From positions 1,178,001 to 1,242,000 of the forward strand of contig NZ_ONZI01000001.1 in assembly GCF_900312995.1 (NCBI RefSeq): a DNA stretch of 64,000 nt. The letters run 5' to 3'. The DNA is from Kushneria phyllosphaerae. Lineage in GTDB: Bacteria; Pseudomonadota; Gammaproteobacteria; Pseudomonadales; Halomonadaceae. Every line of letters starts with the position of its first letter. The first letter of the stretch is position 1. Under the pieces are notes generated by a model. That model had not been told where the DNA came from. It saw only the letters and a list, made by a program, of their open reading frames with translations, and ran no database searches. A program made the position numbers and the translations under genes. Below are positions 53,679 through 62,019 of this stretch, piece by piece.

Positions 53679-54533
53679 ATGTCCAGCCGTGACGATCTGT
53701 CTGCCAGCGAAAGGCTGGCGCCCTCGCAGGAGCGCTCGCTTCTGGACGCCATCGATCATCATTTCGCGACCCGCCCGGCGTGTCGGCTCCTGATCCTTGA
53801 TGACGCCTGGCGTGCCGATCCGTACTGGTACCCCCTGTGTCAGGCGCTGGGCGCGCCACGGGTGCTGCGGGAAAGCTTCTATCAGCGCCCATGGCAGTGG
53901 CTGCAGTCCGACTACGCCGCGCAGCCCTTCGACATCGAACTGGGTCGGCCCTGGCGACCGGTCAAGCCACGCGGTGAGGTGTATGAACGCCTCGACCCGC
54001 GGCTGGAAAAGCGTCTGACCCTGCGGGTGTGCGACGGCGAGCGTGATCTCGATCGTCTGCATCAGTGGATGCACCGTGAGCGGGTGGCCCGTTTCTGGCA
54101 GCAGGACAAGCCGCGTGAGGCCTTTGCCGAATGGCTGTCGCACCGGCTGGCCGAGCCGCATCGACTGTCGTTGATCGGTGAGCTGGACGGTGACGCGTTC
54201 GGTTATTTCGAACTCTACTGGGCGCCTGAAGACGTGCTGGGCGAGTACTACGACTGGCAGGCCTTTGACCGGGGCCTGCATGTGCTGGTGGGCGAAGAAG
54301 ACTTCCGGGGCGCGCAGTTCGTGGATACCTGGCTGACCGGGCTTCAGCACTACGCGTATCTGAGCGAGCCCCGCACCGAGCGCGTTGTGCTGGAGCCGGA
54401 TGCCGGCAACGAGCGCATCTTCCGCCATCTTGAGCGTCTCGGGCTTTTCAGCCAGCGTGAATTTGATCTGCCCGACAAGCGCGCCATGCTGGTCATGGGC
54501 ACGCGCGCTCACTTTTTTGGACAGGTGATGTGA
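53679..54533 (+). CDS. iucB: N6-hydroxylysine O-/N-acyltransferase, IucB-like (GNAT)
   Basis: A 284-residue protein of the IucB/RhbD acyltransferase group within the GNAT fold. The signature HQWMHRERVARFWQQD is followed by FGYFELYWAPEDVLGEYYD, FRGAQFVDTWLTGL and a C-terminal RVVLEPDAGNERIFRHLERLG strand-helix pair. IucB acetylates N6-hydroxylysine with acetyl-CoA. Its position between the two synthetases repeats the aerobactin order. Acyl-group choice cannot be read from sequence; an aryl donor is conceivable but unproven. The start at 53679 is chosen by reading frame and gene spacing; 53652 is an alternative. The stop shares a base with the next ATG. Confidence 0.88.
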   Translation: MSSRDDLSASERLAPSQERSLLDAIDHHFATRPACRLLILDDAWRADPYWYPLCQALGAPRVLRESFYQRPWQWLQSDYAAQPFDIELGRPWRPVKPRGEVYERLDPRLEKRLTLRVCDGERDLDRLHQWMHRERVARFWQQDKPREAFAEWLSHRLAEPHRLSLIGELDGDAFGYFELYWAPEDVLGEYYDWQAFDRGLHVLVGEEDFRGAQFVDTWLTGLQHYAYLSEPRTERVVLEPDAGNERIFRHLERLGLFSQREFDLPDKRAMLVMGTRAHFFGQVM

Positions 54534-56455
54534 TGTTGTCTGACTCGACCCGATCGGCACCGGTATCGATCCTGCCCCCGCAGCTTGCCGCCATCGATCC
54601 TGACGAGGCGATCCGCCGTCACTGGTCGCGTGCCAATCGCGCGCTGATCGCCAAAATGATCAGCGAGCTGGCCTATGAACAGGTGCTGGTGCCCGAAACA
54701 GGGCATGAGGGCTGGTGGCTGGAGGTCAAGACGGTGTCTTCTGATGCGCGCAGCACGTCGGCCGAGAGCCGAGCCTGCGGGCGCTGGCACTTTCAGGCCG
54801 AGACCAATCTATGGGGGCAGCTGCTGATCGAGGTCGACAGCCTTTGCGGCCCGAAAGATATCAGTGAGATACCGGAGGCGGCCGAGTTCCTGCTGGCGCT
54901 GGCCCCCGGCATGGGCATGAATGATGCCCAGCTGGCCGAGCATCTGGAAGATCTTTACAACACCCTGCACGGTGACTGCTATCTGATCGAGGTGCATCAG
55001 CGCTTGAACGCCGATGACGCCATTCGGCTTTTTGAGCCGCAGCGTCAGGCCGTGCTCGATGGCCACCCCAAGTTCTTGTTCAACAAGGGGCGGCGCGGCT
55101 GGGGCGTGCAATCGCTTGAGCGCTACGCGCCGGAATACGGCCATCCCTTTCAGGTCGATTGGCTGATGGTACGCCGCAGGCGTCTCAAAAGCAGCCGCAT
55201 GGCCATCGATGCGGACGAGCTGCTTGAAAGCGTGCTGGATGACGATCAGCGCCGCCTGCTTCTGGCCGCGCGCGATGGCAAGTGTGCGGTGCTGGGGGAG
55301 AAGGCCGACGCGTATGCGCTGATGCCGGTACACCCATGGCAGTGGGCGCGCATGCTCTCCATGCTGCACGTCGGCGATATCGGTCGTGGGGACATGGCCT
55401 GGCTGGGCGCCTTTGGCGATCACTTTGTGGCCCAGCAGTCGCTGCGCACGCTGACCAATGCCAGCCGCCCCGGGCGCTATGATCTCAAGCTGCCAATTAC
55501 CATCATGAACACCTCAAGCTATCGCGGCATTCCAGGGCAATACATGCTGGCAGGCCCTGCTGCATCAGGCTGGCTCCAGGCGCGCGCGGCGGATGACGAG
55601 GAGTTTCAGCGGGCCGGGCTCGAGATTCTGGCCGAGCCGGCCTCGGCAGTGGTCGAACACGATCAATACGGCCGCCTCGATGAGGCGCCGTATCGCTTTC
55701 GCGAACTGTGCGGGGTGATCTGGCGTGAAGGTCTGGCCCCGCGAATTAATGAGGGCGAGCACGCGCTTTTGATGTCGGAGCTGATGCAGTGCGACGCCAG
55801 CGGTCGCGCCTGGCTTGCCGCCTATATCGAGGCCTCAAACCTTGAGGCCGAGCAGTGGCTTTCCCGTATGTTCGAGGCCACGCTGATCCCGATGTATCAT
55901 CTGATCTGCCGGTTCGGGGTCATTATCATCGCCCACGGTCAGAATCTGACCCTGATCCTGCGCGACGGCGTGCCGCATCGGCTGGCGCTCAAGGATTTTC
56001 AGGGCGACCTGCGCCTGGTCGATGAGGACTTTCCCGAAGCGCACGACCTGCCCCGGGAACTGGTGGAGGTCACTGTGCGCCTGGGGCCGGAAAAGCTGAT
56101 TCACGACCTTCAGACCGGGCATTTCGTGACGCTGTTGCGTTTCGTGGCGCCTTTGGCCATACAGGCCGGCGTCAGCGAGACGCGCTTTTACCAGCTCTGT
56201 GCGAAAGCGCTGGGAGACTACATGGCGCGCCACGACGAAATGCAGCCGCGCTTTGACCTGTTCAGCCTGTTCAAGCCGCGCATTTTGCGACTGGGGCTTA
56301 ATCGTTCGAAGTTTCTGCATGCCAATGATCATTCGGCGGCGCGCATGCTGCCGGACATGGATCATTTGATCGATAACCCGCTCTATCACTGCCTGAGTGA
56401 CGACGACCCGCTACGCCGCCACGGCGAGACGGCACTGTCGCGTCAGGGCGCGTAA
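54533..56455 (+). CDS. iucC: NRPS-independent siderophore synthetase, IucC-like
   Basis: A 640-residue IucA/IucC-family ligase, about 60 residues longer than E. coli IucC. Motifs are VHPWQWARML, KLPITIMNTSSYRGIPGQ (the IucC-type central block), GVIIIAHGQNLTLIL and RLALKDFQGDLRLV. It should add the second amine arm to the citryl monoamide. The ATG at 54533 overlaps the iucB stop (TGATG); AGGTG lies six bases before. A GTG at 54530 is the alternative. Extra length lies in the N-terminal third. Confidence 0.92.
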   Translation: MLSDSTRSAPVSILPPQLAAIDPDEAIRRHWSRANRALIAKMISELAYEQVLVPETGHEGWWLEVKTVSSDARSTSAESRACGRWHFQAETNLWGQLLIEVDSLCGPKDISEIPEAAEFLLALAPGMGMNDAQLAEHLEDLYNTLHGDCYLIEVHQRLNADDAIRLFEPQRQAVLDGHPKFLFNKGRRGWGVQSLERYAPEYGHPFQVDWLMVRRRRLKSSRMAIDADELLESVLDDDQRRLLLAARDGKCAVLGEKADAYALMPVHPWQWARMLSMLHVGDIGRGDMAWLGAFGDHFVAQQSLRTLTNASRPGRYDLKLPITIMNTSSYRGIPGQYMLAGPAASGWLQARAADDEEFQRAGLEILAEPASAVVEHDQYGRLDEAPYRFRELCGVIWREGLAPRINEGEHALLMSELMQCDASGRAWLAAYIEASNLEAEQWLSRMFEATLIPMYHLICRFGVIIIAHGQNLTLILRDGVPHRLALKDFQGDLRLVDEDFPEAHDLPRELVEVTVRLGPEKLIHDLQTGHFVTLLRFVAPLAIQAGVSETRFYQLCAKALGDYMARHDEMQPRFDLFSLFKPRILRLGLNRSKFLHANDHSAARMLPDMDHLIDNPLYHCLSDDDPLRRHGETALSRQGA

Positions 56456-56476
56456 CTACCCGAGACATTGCCCAAC

Positions 56477-57772
56477 ATGGCTGATACCCCCGAGCTTCTG
56501 GATCTGGCCGGCATCGGCGCCGGCCCGTTCAATTTAAGCATTGCTGCGCTGGCCGATGGTCTGCCAATGCTTTCGACGCGCTTTTTTGACCGCCAGCGGC
56601 GTTACGTCTGGCATGAAGGCATGATGCTGCCGGATACGCATCTGCAGACCGGCTTTCTCAAGGATCTGGTCACGGCGATCGACCCGACCAGCCGCTGGTC
56701 ATTTCTCAACTATCTGGTCCAGCATCGCCGCTTTTATCGCTTTTTGAATGCCGAGCTGTCCACGGTTTCGCGTGCGGAGTTCTCCGATTACCTGCGCTGG
56801 GCCGCCGAGGGGCTCGACAACGTCTGGCTGGATCACCGCGTGCGCGAGATCGACCATGACGGTGAGCATTTCCAGCTCAAAACCGACACCCGCACCTTCC
56901 GGGCACGGCACCTGTGTCTGGGCAATGGCAAGGCCCCCTGGCTGCCGGCGTTTGCGCGCGCGCATCAGGGTGAGCGCTGCCTGCACGCGGAATCGATGGC
57001 CTGGCGGGCACGTGATTTCACCAATCAGCGGATGGTGATCGTTGGCGGCGGGCAGAGTGGTGCGGATATCTTTATCAACGCCCTGCGTGGCCACTGGGGG
57101 CCGCTGCGGTCGCTGCACTGGCTATCGCGTCGGCGCAACTTTCAGCCGCTCGATGAAACTGCCTTCACCAATGAATACTTCACGCCCGGCTACACCTCAC
57201 AGTTCGCCGGGCTGGAGGATGAGGTCCGCAGACGTGAGGTCAACGCGCAGAAATATGCCAGCGATGGCATCACACCGGCGGCCTTGACCGAGATCTATCA
57301 GACGCTTTATCACCGTTTTGATGTCATGAACGAGCCGCGCTGGGCGCACCTTTTGCCCCATCGCGAGGCGATCGACATGACGTGTGATGATGGGGTCTTC
57401 ATGCTCCAGGCCCGACATGGCACGACCGGCGTGCTGGAGCGCTTTGATGCCGATGTGGTGATTTTTGCCACCGGTTTTGAATCCAGTCTGCCCGAGTGCA
57501 TGGCGCCGCTGCTGGATCGGATCCAGCGCGATGCGCACGGCGAGCCGAGCATGGGACAACACTTCATGCTCGACTGGCAGGGAGGCGGCGACAGTCGCAT
57601 CTACGCCGTGAACGCCGGACGCACCCGCTACGGGATTGCCGAGCCGCAGCTGTCGCTGATGGCCTGGCGCTCGGCGGTGATTCTCAATCACCTGAGCGGT
57701 GAGGTACATTTCGATCTGGAAGACGATGCGGGGCCGGTGACATGGACGCCGCAGGGGCGCGAATCATCATAA
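56477..57772 (+). CDS. iucD: L-lysine N6-monooxygenase IucD (or ornithine-type)
   Basis: A 431-residue flavin N-hydroxylase. The FAD site is A-G12-I-G14-A-G16-P-F-N19, the NADPH site is VIVGGGQSGADIF, and the late FATGF motif is present, as in IucD/PvdA/SidA enzymes. It makes N6-hydroxylysine for the IucB acyl-transfer step. Choice of lysine over ornithine is inferred from the iucABCD gene order, not from a residue I can name. The ATG at 56477 is preferred; TTG at 56468 is an alternative. Spacing from iucC is 21 bp. Confidence 0.9.
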   Translation: MADTPELLDLAGIGAGPFNLSIAALADGLPMLSTRFFDRQRRYVWHEGMMLPDTHLQTGFLKDLVTAIDPTSRWSFLNYLVQHRRFYRFLNAELSTVSRAEFSDYLRWAAEGLDNVWLDHRVREIDHDGEHFQLKTDTRTFRARHLCLGNGKAPWLPAFARAHQGERCLHAESMAWRARDFTNQRMVIVGGGQSGADIFINALRGHWGPLRSLHWLSRRRNFQPLDETAFTNEYFTPGYTSQFAGLEDEVRRREVNAQKYASDGITPAALTEIYQTLYHRFDVMNEPRWAHLLPHREAIDMTCDDGVFMLQARHGTTGVLERFDADVVIFATGFESSLPECMAPLLDRIQRDAHGEPSMGQHFMLDWQGGGDSRIYAVNAGRTRYGIAEPQLSLMAWRSAVILNHLSGEVHFDLEDDAGPVTWTPQGRESS

Positions 57773-57946
57773 CGGCAAGGTGTCGTTCAGGTATCCAGGG
57801 CACACTGTGGCGCTGTTCGCCCGTTAGCGGCGTGCGTTCAGGCCAGAACAAATGGCGATGAACCAACTCACCGGCGCCGGTGTCACACGCAGGACATGAC
57901 GACCGGGCAGGCCGTGCCGGACCTTGCACCACCGACCAGACAGGAC

Positions 57947-58438
57947 ATGAGGACGATGAACAATCAAGCGTTGCGCAAGCGAGCGATCGTGATGTGGGCA
58001 GTAGTGTCACTGCCTATCCTGTGGCTTTTTGCCGTGATTACCAGCCCGGCCTTTGGCATCTTCCAGATCGTGAGCTTTGCGCTTTTGCTGGTGTCGGCTG
58101 CCATCACCTTCCACGTGATGACCGACATTCTCTGGCGTCGGGGCATGGGATATAGCCAGAACACGTTCTGGCAGCGCCTTGATAAATCGCTGCGTCGCGC
58201 GGTAGGCGGCTACGCCTTCTGTCTGGCGGCCGCTGCGCTTTATGCGCTGTTCCAGAATCCTGTCGTGGCCGCTGTGGCCTTTCTGCTGGCCATCTTCGGC
58301 GTCTGGTGGATACTGGGCGGCCTGCTGCACGTCATGGAACAGATGTATGAAGACGAACTGCGCCTGCGTCGCGATGCCGGCACGGCTCATCGCGAGCATG
58401 CCGATGACGGCGCCGAGCAGGACAGCGCTCAGGCCTGA
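57947..58438 (+). CDS. small multi-pass membrane protein of unknown function
   Basis: A 163-residue protein with four hydrophobic segments (about 15-35, 38-58, 88-108, 112-132) and a charged C-terminal tail. I do not recognise a family. It lies between iucD and the convergent fhuF-like gene and overlaps the latter by 10 bp. A role in siderophore export is conceivable, but at this size it is not a known exporter type. The start is uncertain: 57896, 57947 and 57956 are all possible and none has a strong ribosome site. Confidence 0.55.
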   Translation: MRTMNNQALRKRAIVMWAVVSLPILWLFAVITSPAFGIFQIVSFALLLVSAAITFHVMTDILWRRGMGYSQNTFWQRLDKSLRRAVGGYAFCLAAAALYALFQNPVVAAVAFLLAIFGVWWILGGLLHVMEQMYEDELRLRRDAGTAHREHADDGAEQDSAQA

Positions 58439-59178
58439 GTCGGGTCTTTCTCCGCTCGGGTGGCTTTCAGCCGCGGGCAGTTGCCGCACAGCCCGAGCGT
58501 GTCATCGAGATAGCGCAGGCAGCACATGCGCCGGCAGCGCCACGGCTCGACGGTGCCGCTGTCGTCGATCATATCGATGTATTCCACCGGGCGGTAGAAA
58601 GGGTTGCGCTGGCGGCCCGGCAGCTGGCGCTGCGCCATCATGGCGCGTGCCCCATTGATCTCGAAGTCACTCGCCAGCCCCTGGCGCGCCAGTTCATTGA
58701 CGCCAAATTCGAAATAGACTGCGGCGTTGCTCCACAGCACGCGAGGCGAGAAATGTACCTGGCGTGCCAATGTTTCGATCAACGGCGTGAGATGGCGGGC
58801 GATCAGCGGGCAAAAGCGCGCGCAGCCGTTGTCCAGACTGATGGTGCCCTCATGGGGCAGTACAAATTGCTCGGGCGTGCCGTCTTCTGCCAGCACGACT
58901 CCCATGTCATCAAGGCTTGTGGGCAGGTGAATGTCCCGGCACAGTTCCACCACCGTGATGGGAATGATCAGCTGGCTCAGATAGTGCTTTGACCACTGCG
59001 TGGCCACGGCACGGCGCTCGCTGGGCCCGTGATGCTCGCTAAAGCGCGTCAGGATCCCTTCCAGTACGTCTTTTTCCAGCAGCCGACGCACCGGCATGAC
59101 GTCTTGCATGCCCGAGCGTCGACAGGTCAGGGCGGTGCCAAAGCGGGCCAGTCGCTCCTTGAACAGCGCATCAAACAT
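58429..59178 (-). CDS. FhuF-type [2Fe-2S] ferric-siderophore reductase
   Basis: A 249-residue protein with the C-terminal FhuF cluster motif C219-C220-x10-C231-x2-C234. The N-terminal part shows the WSKHYLSQLIIPITVVELC segment of FhuF/IucA-reductase relatives. FhuF reduces iron in hydroxamate siderophores to release it in the cytoplasm. GGAGG lies upstream of the ATG at 59178, and a Fur-box-like site lies 53 bp before the start. It complements the SIP reductase in the ent operon; the hydroxamate link agrees with the iuc genes. Confidence 0.9.
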   Translation of the reverse strand: MFDALFKERLARFGTALTCRRSGMQDVMPVRRLLEKDVLEGILTRFSEHHGPSERRAVATQWSKHYLSQLIIPITVVELCRDIHLPTSLDDMGVVLAEDGTPEQFVLPHEGTISLDNGCARFCPLIARHLTPLIETLARQVHFSPRVLWSNAAVYFEFGVNELARQGLASDFEINGARAMMAQRQLPGRQRNPFYRPVEYIDMIDDSGTVEPWRCRRMCCLRYLDDTLGLCGNCPRLKATRAEKDPTQA

Positions 59179-59230
59179 GACGATGGTCCTCCGGGGTTGC
59201 CGAACCTTCCAGCTCAGGCACTGATGCGTG

Positions 59231-59246
59231 AATGAGAATGATTCTA
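59231..59246. promoter_or_regulatory. Fur box upstream of the fhuF-like gene
   Basis: AATGAGAATGATTCTA matches typical Fur-box halves (GAATGATTCT-type core). It lies about 55 bp before the fhuF-like start and about 80 bp before the divergent HAD gene. Iron repression of the reductase is likely. Confidence 0.72.
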
Positions 59247-59326
59247 GCAACGAACCCGAAACCCTGCAGTTGCCCGGGCGCTCATGTTGCTGGACCATGC
59301 ACCAACACCACTACAGGGAGCACGGC

Positions 59327-60004
59327 ATGCCGTCATCCACGTCCTATCGCGCGGTACTGTTTGATTTCGACGGCACGCTGGTCGATTCCGAAAGCGCCCA
59401 CCATGGCATCTGGAACGAGATTCTTGCCGAATTTGAGGCCCATATTGATGAGGTCGAGTATCGGCGCGAGAGCTCGGGGGTCCCGGTACCCCAGGAAGCC
59501 GAACGGCTGATTCGCACCCGCGGGCTTGATATCGAGCGTGACGCGCTGGTGGAGCGCAAGGTCAGCCGTACGGTCGATACCTTTACCCGCAAGCCGCTGG
59601 CGCTGATGGGCCATGCCACCGAGATGCTTGAATGGTGTCGCGAAGCGGGCCTGTCGATGGCGCTGATCACCGGCAGTGGTCGAGTGGAAATCATGCCCAC
59701 GCTTGAGCATTACACGCTGGCCCAGCTCTTTGATCATATCGTCACGCGTACCGATGTGACCCACTCCAAGCCCCATCCCGAGAGCTATCTGACCGGGCTG
59801 GAACGGCTGGGCATTGATGCGGGTGCGGCAGTGGCCATCGAGGATACGTGCCACGGCGTCGAGTCCGCGCGCGCCGCCGGCATTGATGTCATCGCCATTC
59901 CCAATGCCTACTCAAAGGATCAGGATTTTTCCCGGGCCACCGTGGTGCTGGAAAGTCTGGTGCAGGCGCGCGACTGGATCGATGTCCGTCGCGCGAAGCG
60001 CTAG
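59327..60004 (+). CDS. HAD-superfamily phosphatase (beta-PGM/phosphoglycolate-phosphatase-like)
   Basis: A 225-residue HAD hydrolase. Motif I is D13-F-D15-G-T, with cap domain about 20-90; motif II is ITGSGR, and motif III/IV is KPHPESYLTGL...VAIEDTCHGVESARAAG. The cap and motifs fit the small-sugar phosphatase or beta-phosphoglucomutase branch. Substrate unknown. The ATG at 59327 has AGGGAG upstream; the longer frame to 59228 would run over the Fur site. The LysR gene begins 6 bp after its stop. Confidence 0.85.
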   Translation: MPSSTSYRAVLFDFDGTLVDSESAHHGIWNEILAEFEAHIDEVEYRRESSGVPVPQEAERLIRTRGLDIERDALVERKVSRTVDTFTRKPLALMGHATEMLEWCREAGLSMALITGSGRVEIMPTLEHYTLAQLFDHIVTRTDVTHSKPHPESYLTGLERLGIDAGAAVAIEDTCHGVESARAAGIDVIAIPNAYSKDQDFSRATVVLESLVQARDWIDVRRAKR

Positions 60005-60010
60005 CCCGGC

Positions 60011-60892
60011 ATGGATCATCGACAGCTCGGCTTTCTGGTTGCTCTGGCCCGCGAACGCCATTTCGGGCGTGCCGCCACCGCCTGCAACGTGACCCAGCCC
60101 ACGCTCTCGGCACGGCTCAAGCAGCTGGAAGAGGAGCTTGGGTGCGCCCTGATCATTCGTGGCCACCGCTTCGAGGGGCTGACCCCGGAAGGGGAGCATG
60201 TGCTTAGCCACGCCCGCCGCATCCTTGCCTCGCTTGACGAGCTCAACGCCGAGCTTGATCCCAAAAGCCCGCCCAGCGGTCTGCTGCGACTGGGGCTGAT
60301 CCCATCGGCGCTCGATGCCGTCAGCCGCTGGATCGTGCCGCTGCGGCAGCAGTATCCGGCCCTATCGCTGCGCCTGATGGAGCGGGCCACGCTGCCCCTG
60401 ATGCAATCGCTCATGGAAGGGGACATCGATGTGGCAGTGGGCTATCTGGATGTGCCCGCCGCCGAACCCTTTGTGGCACGAAGGCTCTATACCGAGCGCT
60501 ACGCGCTACTGGCGCGCAAGGACTGTTTCACTCTGCCGGAACAACCGGCGTGGGCGGACCTTGGCGCCTTTCCGCTGTGTCTTTTGACCCCGGACATGCA
60601 GCATCGCCATCGGGTCGACATTCACGCCCGCCGGGAGGGGATAACGCTGTCGCCCGTGCTGGAAGCGGAATCCATGGCGGCGCTTGAGCGGCTGGTGGCG
60701 CAGGGGGCCGGCGTAGGGGTGGTCGAGCAGCACGGTCCCGATGCCCAACGTCATTCAGGACTGATCCACCGGCTGCTGCCGGCGACCGAAGAAGATCCTC
60801 CGGTGGGGCTTCTTTGGCGCGCGGGAGCGCCACCCTCACGACGCTTGCGGGCACTGCTGGAGTGGCTGCGCGAGTCTCCGGACGACTTCTGA
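60011..60892 (+). CDS. LysR-family transcriptional regulator
   Basis: A 293-residue regulator. The winged helix-turn-helix (about 1-60) contains ARERHFGRAATACNVTQPTLSARLKQLEEELG, and the effector domain (about 90-290) includes LLRLGLIPSALD and the GVGVVEQ segment. It begins 6 bp after the HAD gene and is probably co-transcribed. Its position before fdhD and the FdhF/YdeP-type gene makes these the most likely targets. The 17-bp repeats just downstream are a candidate binding array. Confidence 0.88.
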   Translation: MDHRQLGFLVALARERHFGRAATACNVTQPTLSARLKQLEEELGCALIIRGHRFEGLTPEGEHVLSHARRILASLDELNAELDPKSPPSGLLRLGLIPSALDAVSRWIVPLRQQYPALSLRLMERATLPLMQSLMEGDIDVAVGYLDVPAAEPFVARRLYTERYALLARKDCFTLPEQPAWADLGAFPLCLLTPDMQHRHRVDIHARREGITLSPVLEAESMAALERLVAQGAGVGVVEQHGPDAQRHSGLIHRLLPATEEDPPVGLLWRAGAPPSRRLRALLEWLRESPDDF

Positions 60893-61196
60893 GGACAGCG
60901 GCGCTTTATCCCCTGACAGCGTGCCAGACAGGACAGCTCTTCAGTCGATGATCTTTTTTGAAACGTTGACCGTTTTGAGGCATTGATCGTTTTGAAACAT
61001 CAATCGTTTTGAGACACGGGCCGTTTTACACCATTGATAGACGACCTCGATCGATTCATGTCGCTGCTCCATTGGAGCGCATCGCGCGCGCGGCGTTATA
61101 CTTTCGTCACTGTCATCGAGACATTCGTGTGCCGATGCCCCGCCCGGGCCCGCCGTATCCCTTGCAACGCTCGCCCGTCAGAGGAGCCGTACTGCC
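60893..61196. promoter_or_regulatory. intergenic region upstream of fdhD with a 17-bp repeat array
   Basis: About 305 bp without a supported gene. It is dominated by the tandem array at 60954-61030 (separate entry). The remainder, up to the fdhD start, is GC-rich and shows no clear promoter hexamers. Confidence 0.5.
60954..61030. repeat. 17-bp tandem repeat, about 4.5 copies
   Basis: The core CGTTTTGA recurs at exact 17-bp spacing: 60954 (degenerate TTTTTTGA), 60971, 60988, 61005 and 61022 (degenerate CGTTTTAC). Consensus is close to CGTTTTGAGACATTGAT. It is much more AT-rich than its surroundings and lies between lysR and fdhD. Confidence 0.85.
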
Positions 61197-61940
61197 ATGT
61201 CGCTTTCTGATTACGAGAACGCTACCCAGACCCCCAGCGAGCAGCTTCAGGGGCCTTCGGAGCTGCCGGTCACGCTGTCATTCAACGAGACCGCCTACGC
61301 CTCCGTGCTGGCCACGCCCGAAGCGCTTGAACACTGGGCGGTAGGGTTTGCCTTCAGTGAAGGGATGATTACGCGGGCCTCGCAGGTCGGCGATATCACC
61401 ATCGATCGACTGCGCCACGGCGTGCGGGTGCGCATGAGCGTGGCGACCCACATCGAACGACTGGCCGGCGAGCGCCGGCGCATCACCTCGGCCTCCTCGA
61501 GCTGCGGCCGGTGCGGCAGTGCCGAAGAGGCGCAGATGATGGAGGGACTGCAGCGTCTGCCTGCCAGCACGCCGCCCCCGCCGGCGCAGCTTGAAAAAGC
61601 GCTGGCCCAGCTGTCCGATGAGGGCAAGCCAGGGCTTCACATGGCGCTGGGTTTTGATCGCGAAGGTCAGTGGCTGGGTAGCGGTGTCGATATCGGTCGA
61701 CACAACGCGCTCGACAAGCTGATTGGCGCCTCGCTGGTCGAGGGCAGGCCGATCGCCATGGTGCTGCTCTCGAGTCGCTGCAGTCTGGAGCTGGTGCAAA
61801 AGGCGGTGCGTGCCGGCATCCCGACGCTGGCCACGCTCTCCCATCCTTCACCGCTTGCCGTTGATATCGCCCGCCTGTGTGCGCTGAATCTGATCTGCTG
61901 CCATCGAGGCCGCCGCCTGACCCTGCTCAGCAGCGGCTGA
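61197..61940 (+). CDS. fdhD: formate dehydrogenase accessory sulfurtransferase FdhD
   Basis: A 247-residue FdhD. The sulfur-relay motif is S-S-C103-G-R-C106-G-S, with the upstream WAVGFAFSEGMI segment and the C-terminal FDREGQWLGSGVDIGRHNALDKLIG and LSSRCSLELVQKA typical of the family. FdhD passes sulfur from a cysteine desulfurase to the molybdenum cofactor of formate dehydrogenases. The molybdoenzyme encoded 79 bp downstream is the obvious client. AGAGGAG lies upstream of the ATG. Confidence 0.96.
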   Translation: MSLSDYENATQTPSEQLQGPSELPVTLSFNETAYASVLATPEALEHWAVGFAFSEGMITRASQVGDITIDRLRHGVRVRMSVATHIERLAGERRRITSASSSCGRCGSAEEAQMMEGLQRLPASTPPPPAQLEKALAQLSDEGKPGLHMALGFDREGQWLGSGVDIGRHNALDKLIGASLVEGRPIAMVLLSSRCSLELVQKAVRAGIPTLATLSHPSPLAVDIARLCALNLICCHRGRRLTLLSSG

Positions 61941-62019
61941 TCCTCGGCCCGCCCGGGCCTGCAAGCTGTCCCTTTTCCGTGACCCGTCTGTCATCACCGT
62001 CTGCCATAAAGAGTTGTCC

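Noticed and set aside
52580..53752. 390-codon open frame on the minus strand
   Set aside because: Antisense to the iucA-like gene, which has clear family motifs and codon pattern.
53613..54560. 315-codon open frame on the minus strand
   Set aside because: Antisense to the iucB-like gene and spanning both its boundaries; no plausible product.
60954..61030. possible CRISPR array
   Set aside because: Units are 17 bp and contiguous with no unique spacers, and no cas genes are near; it is a simple tandem repeat.
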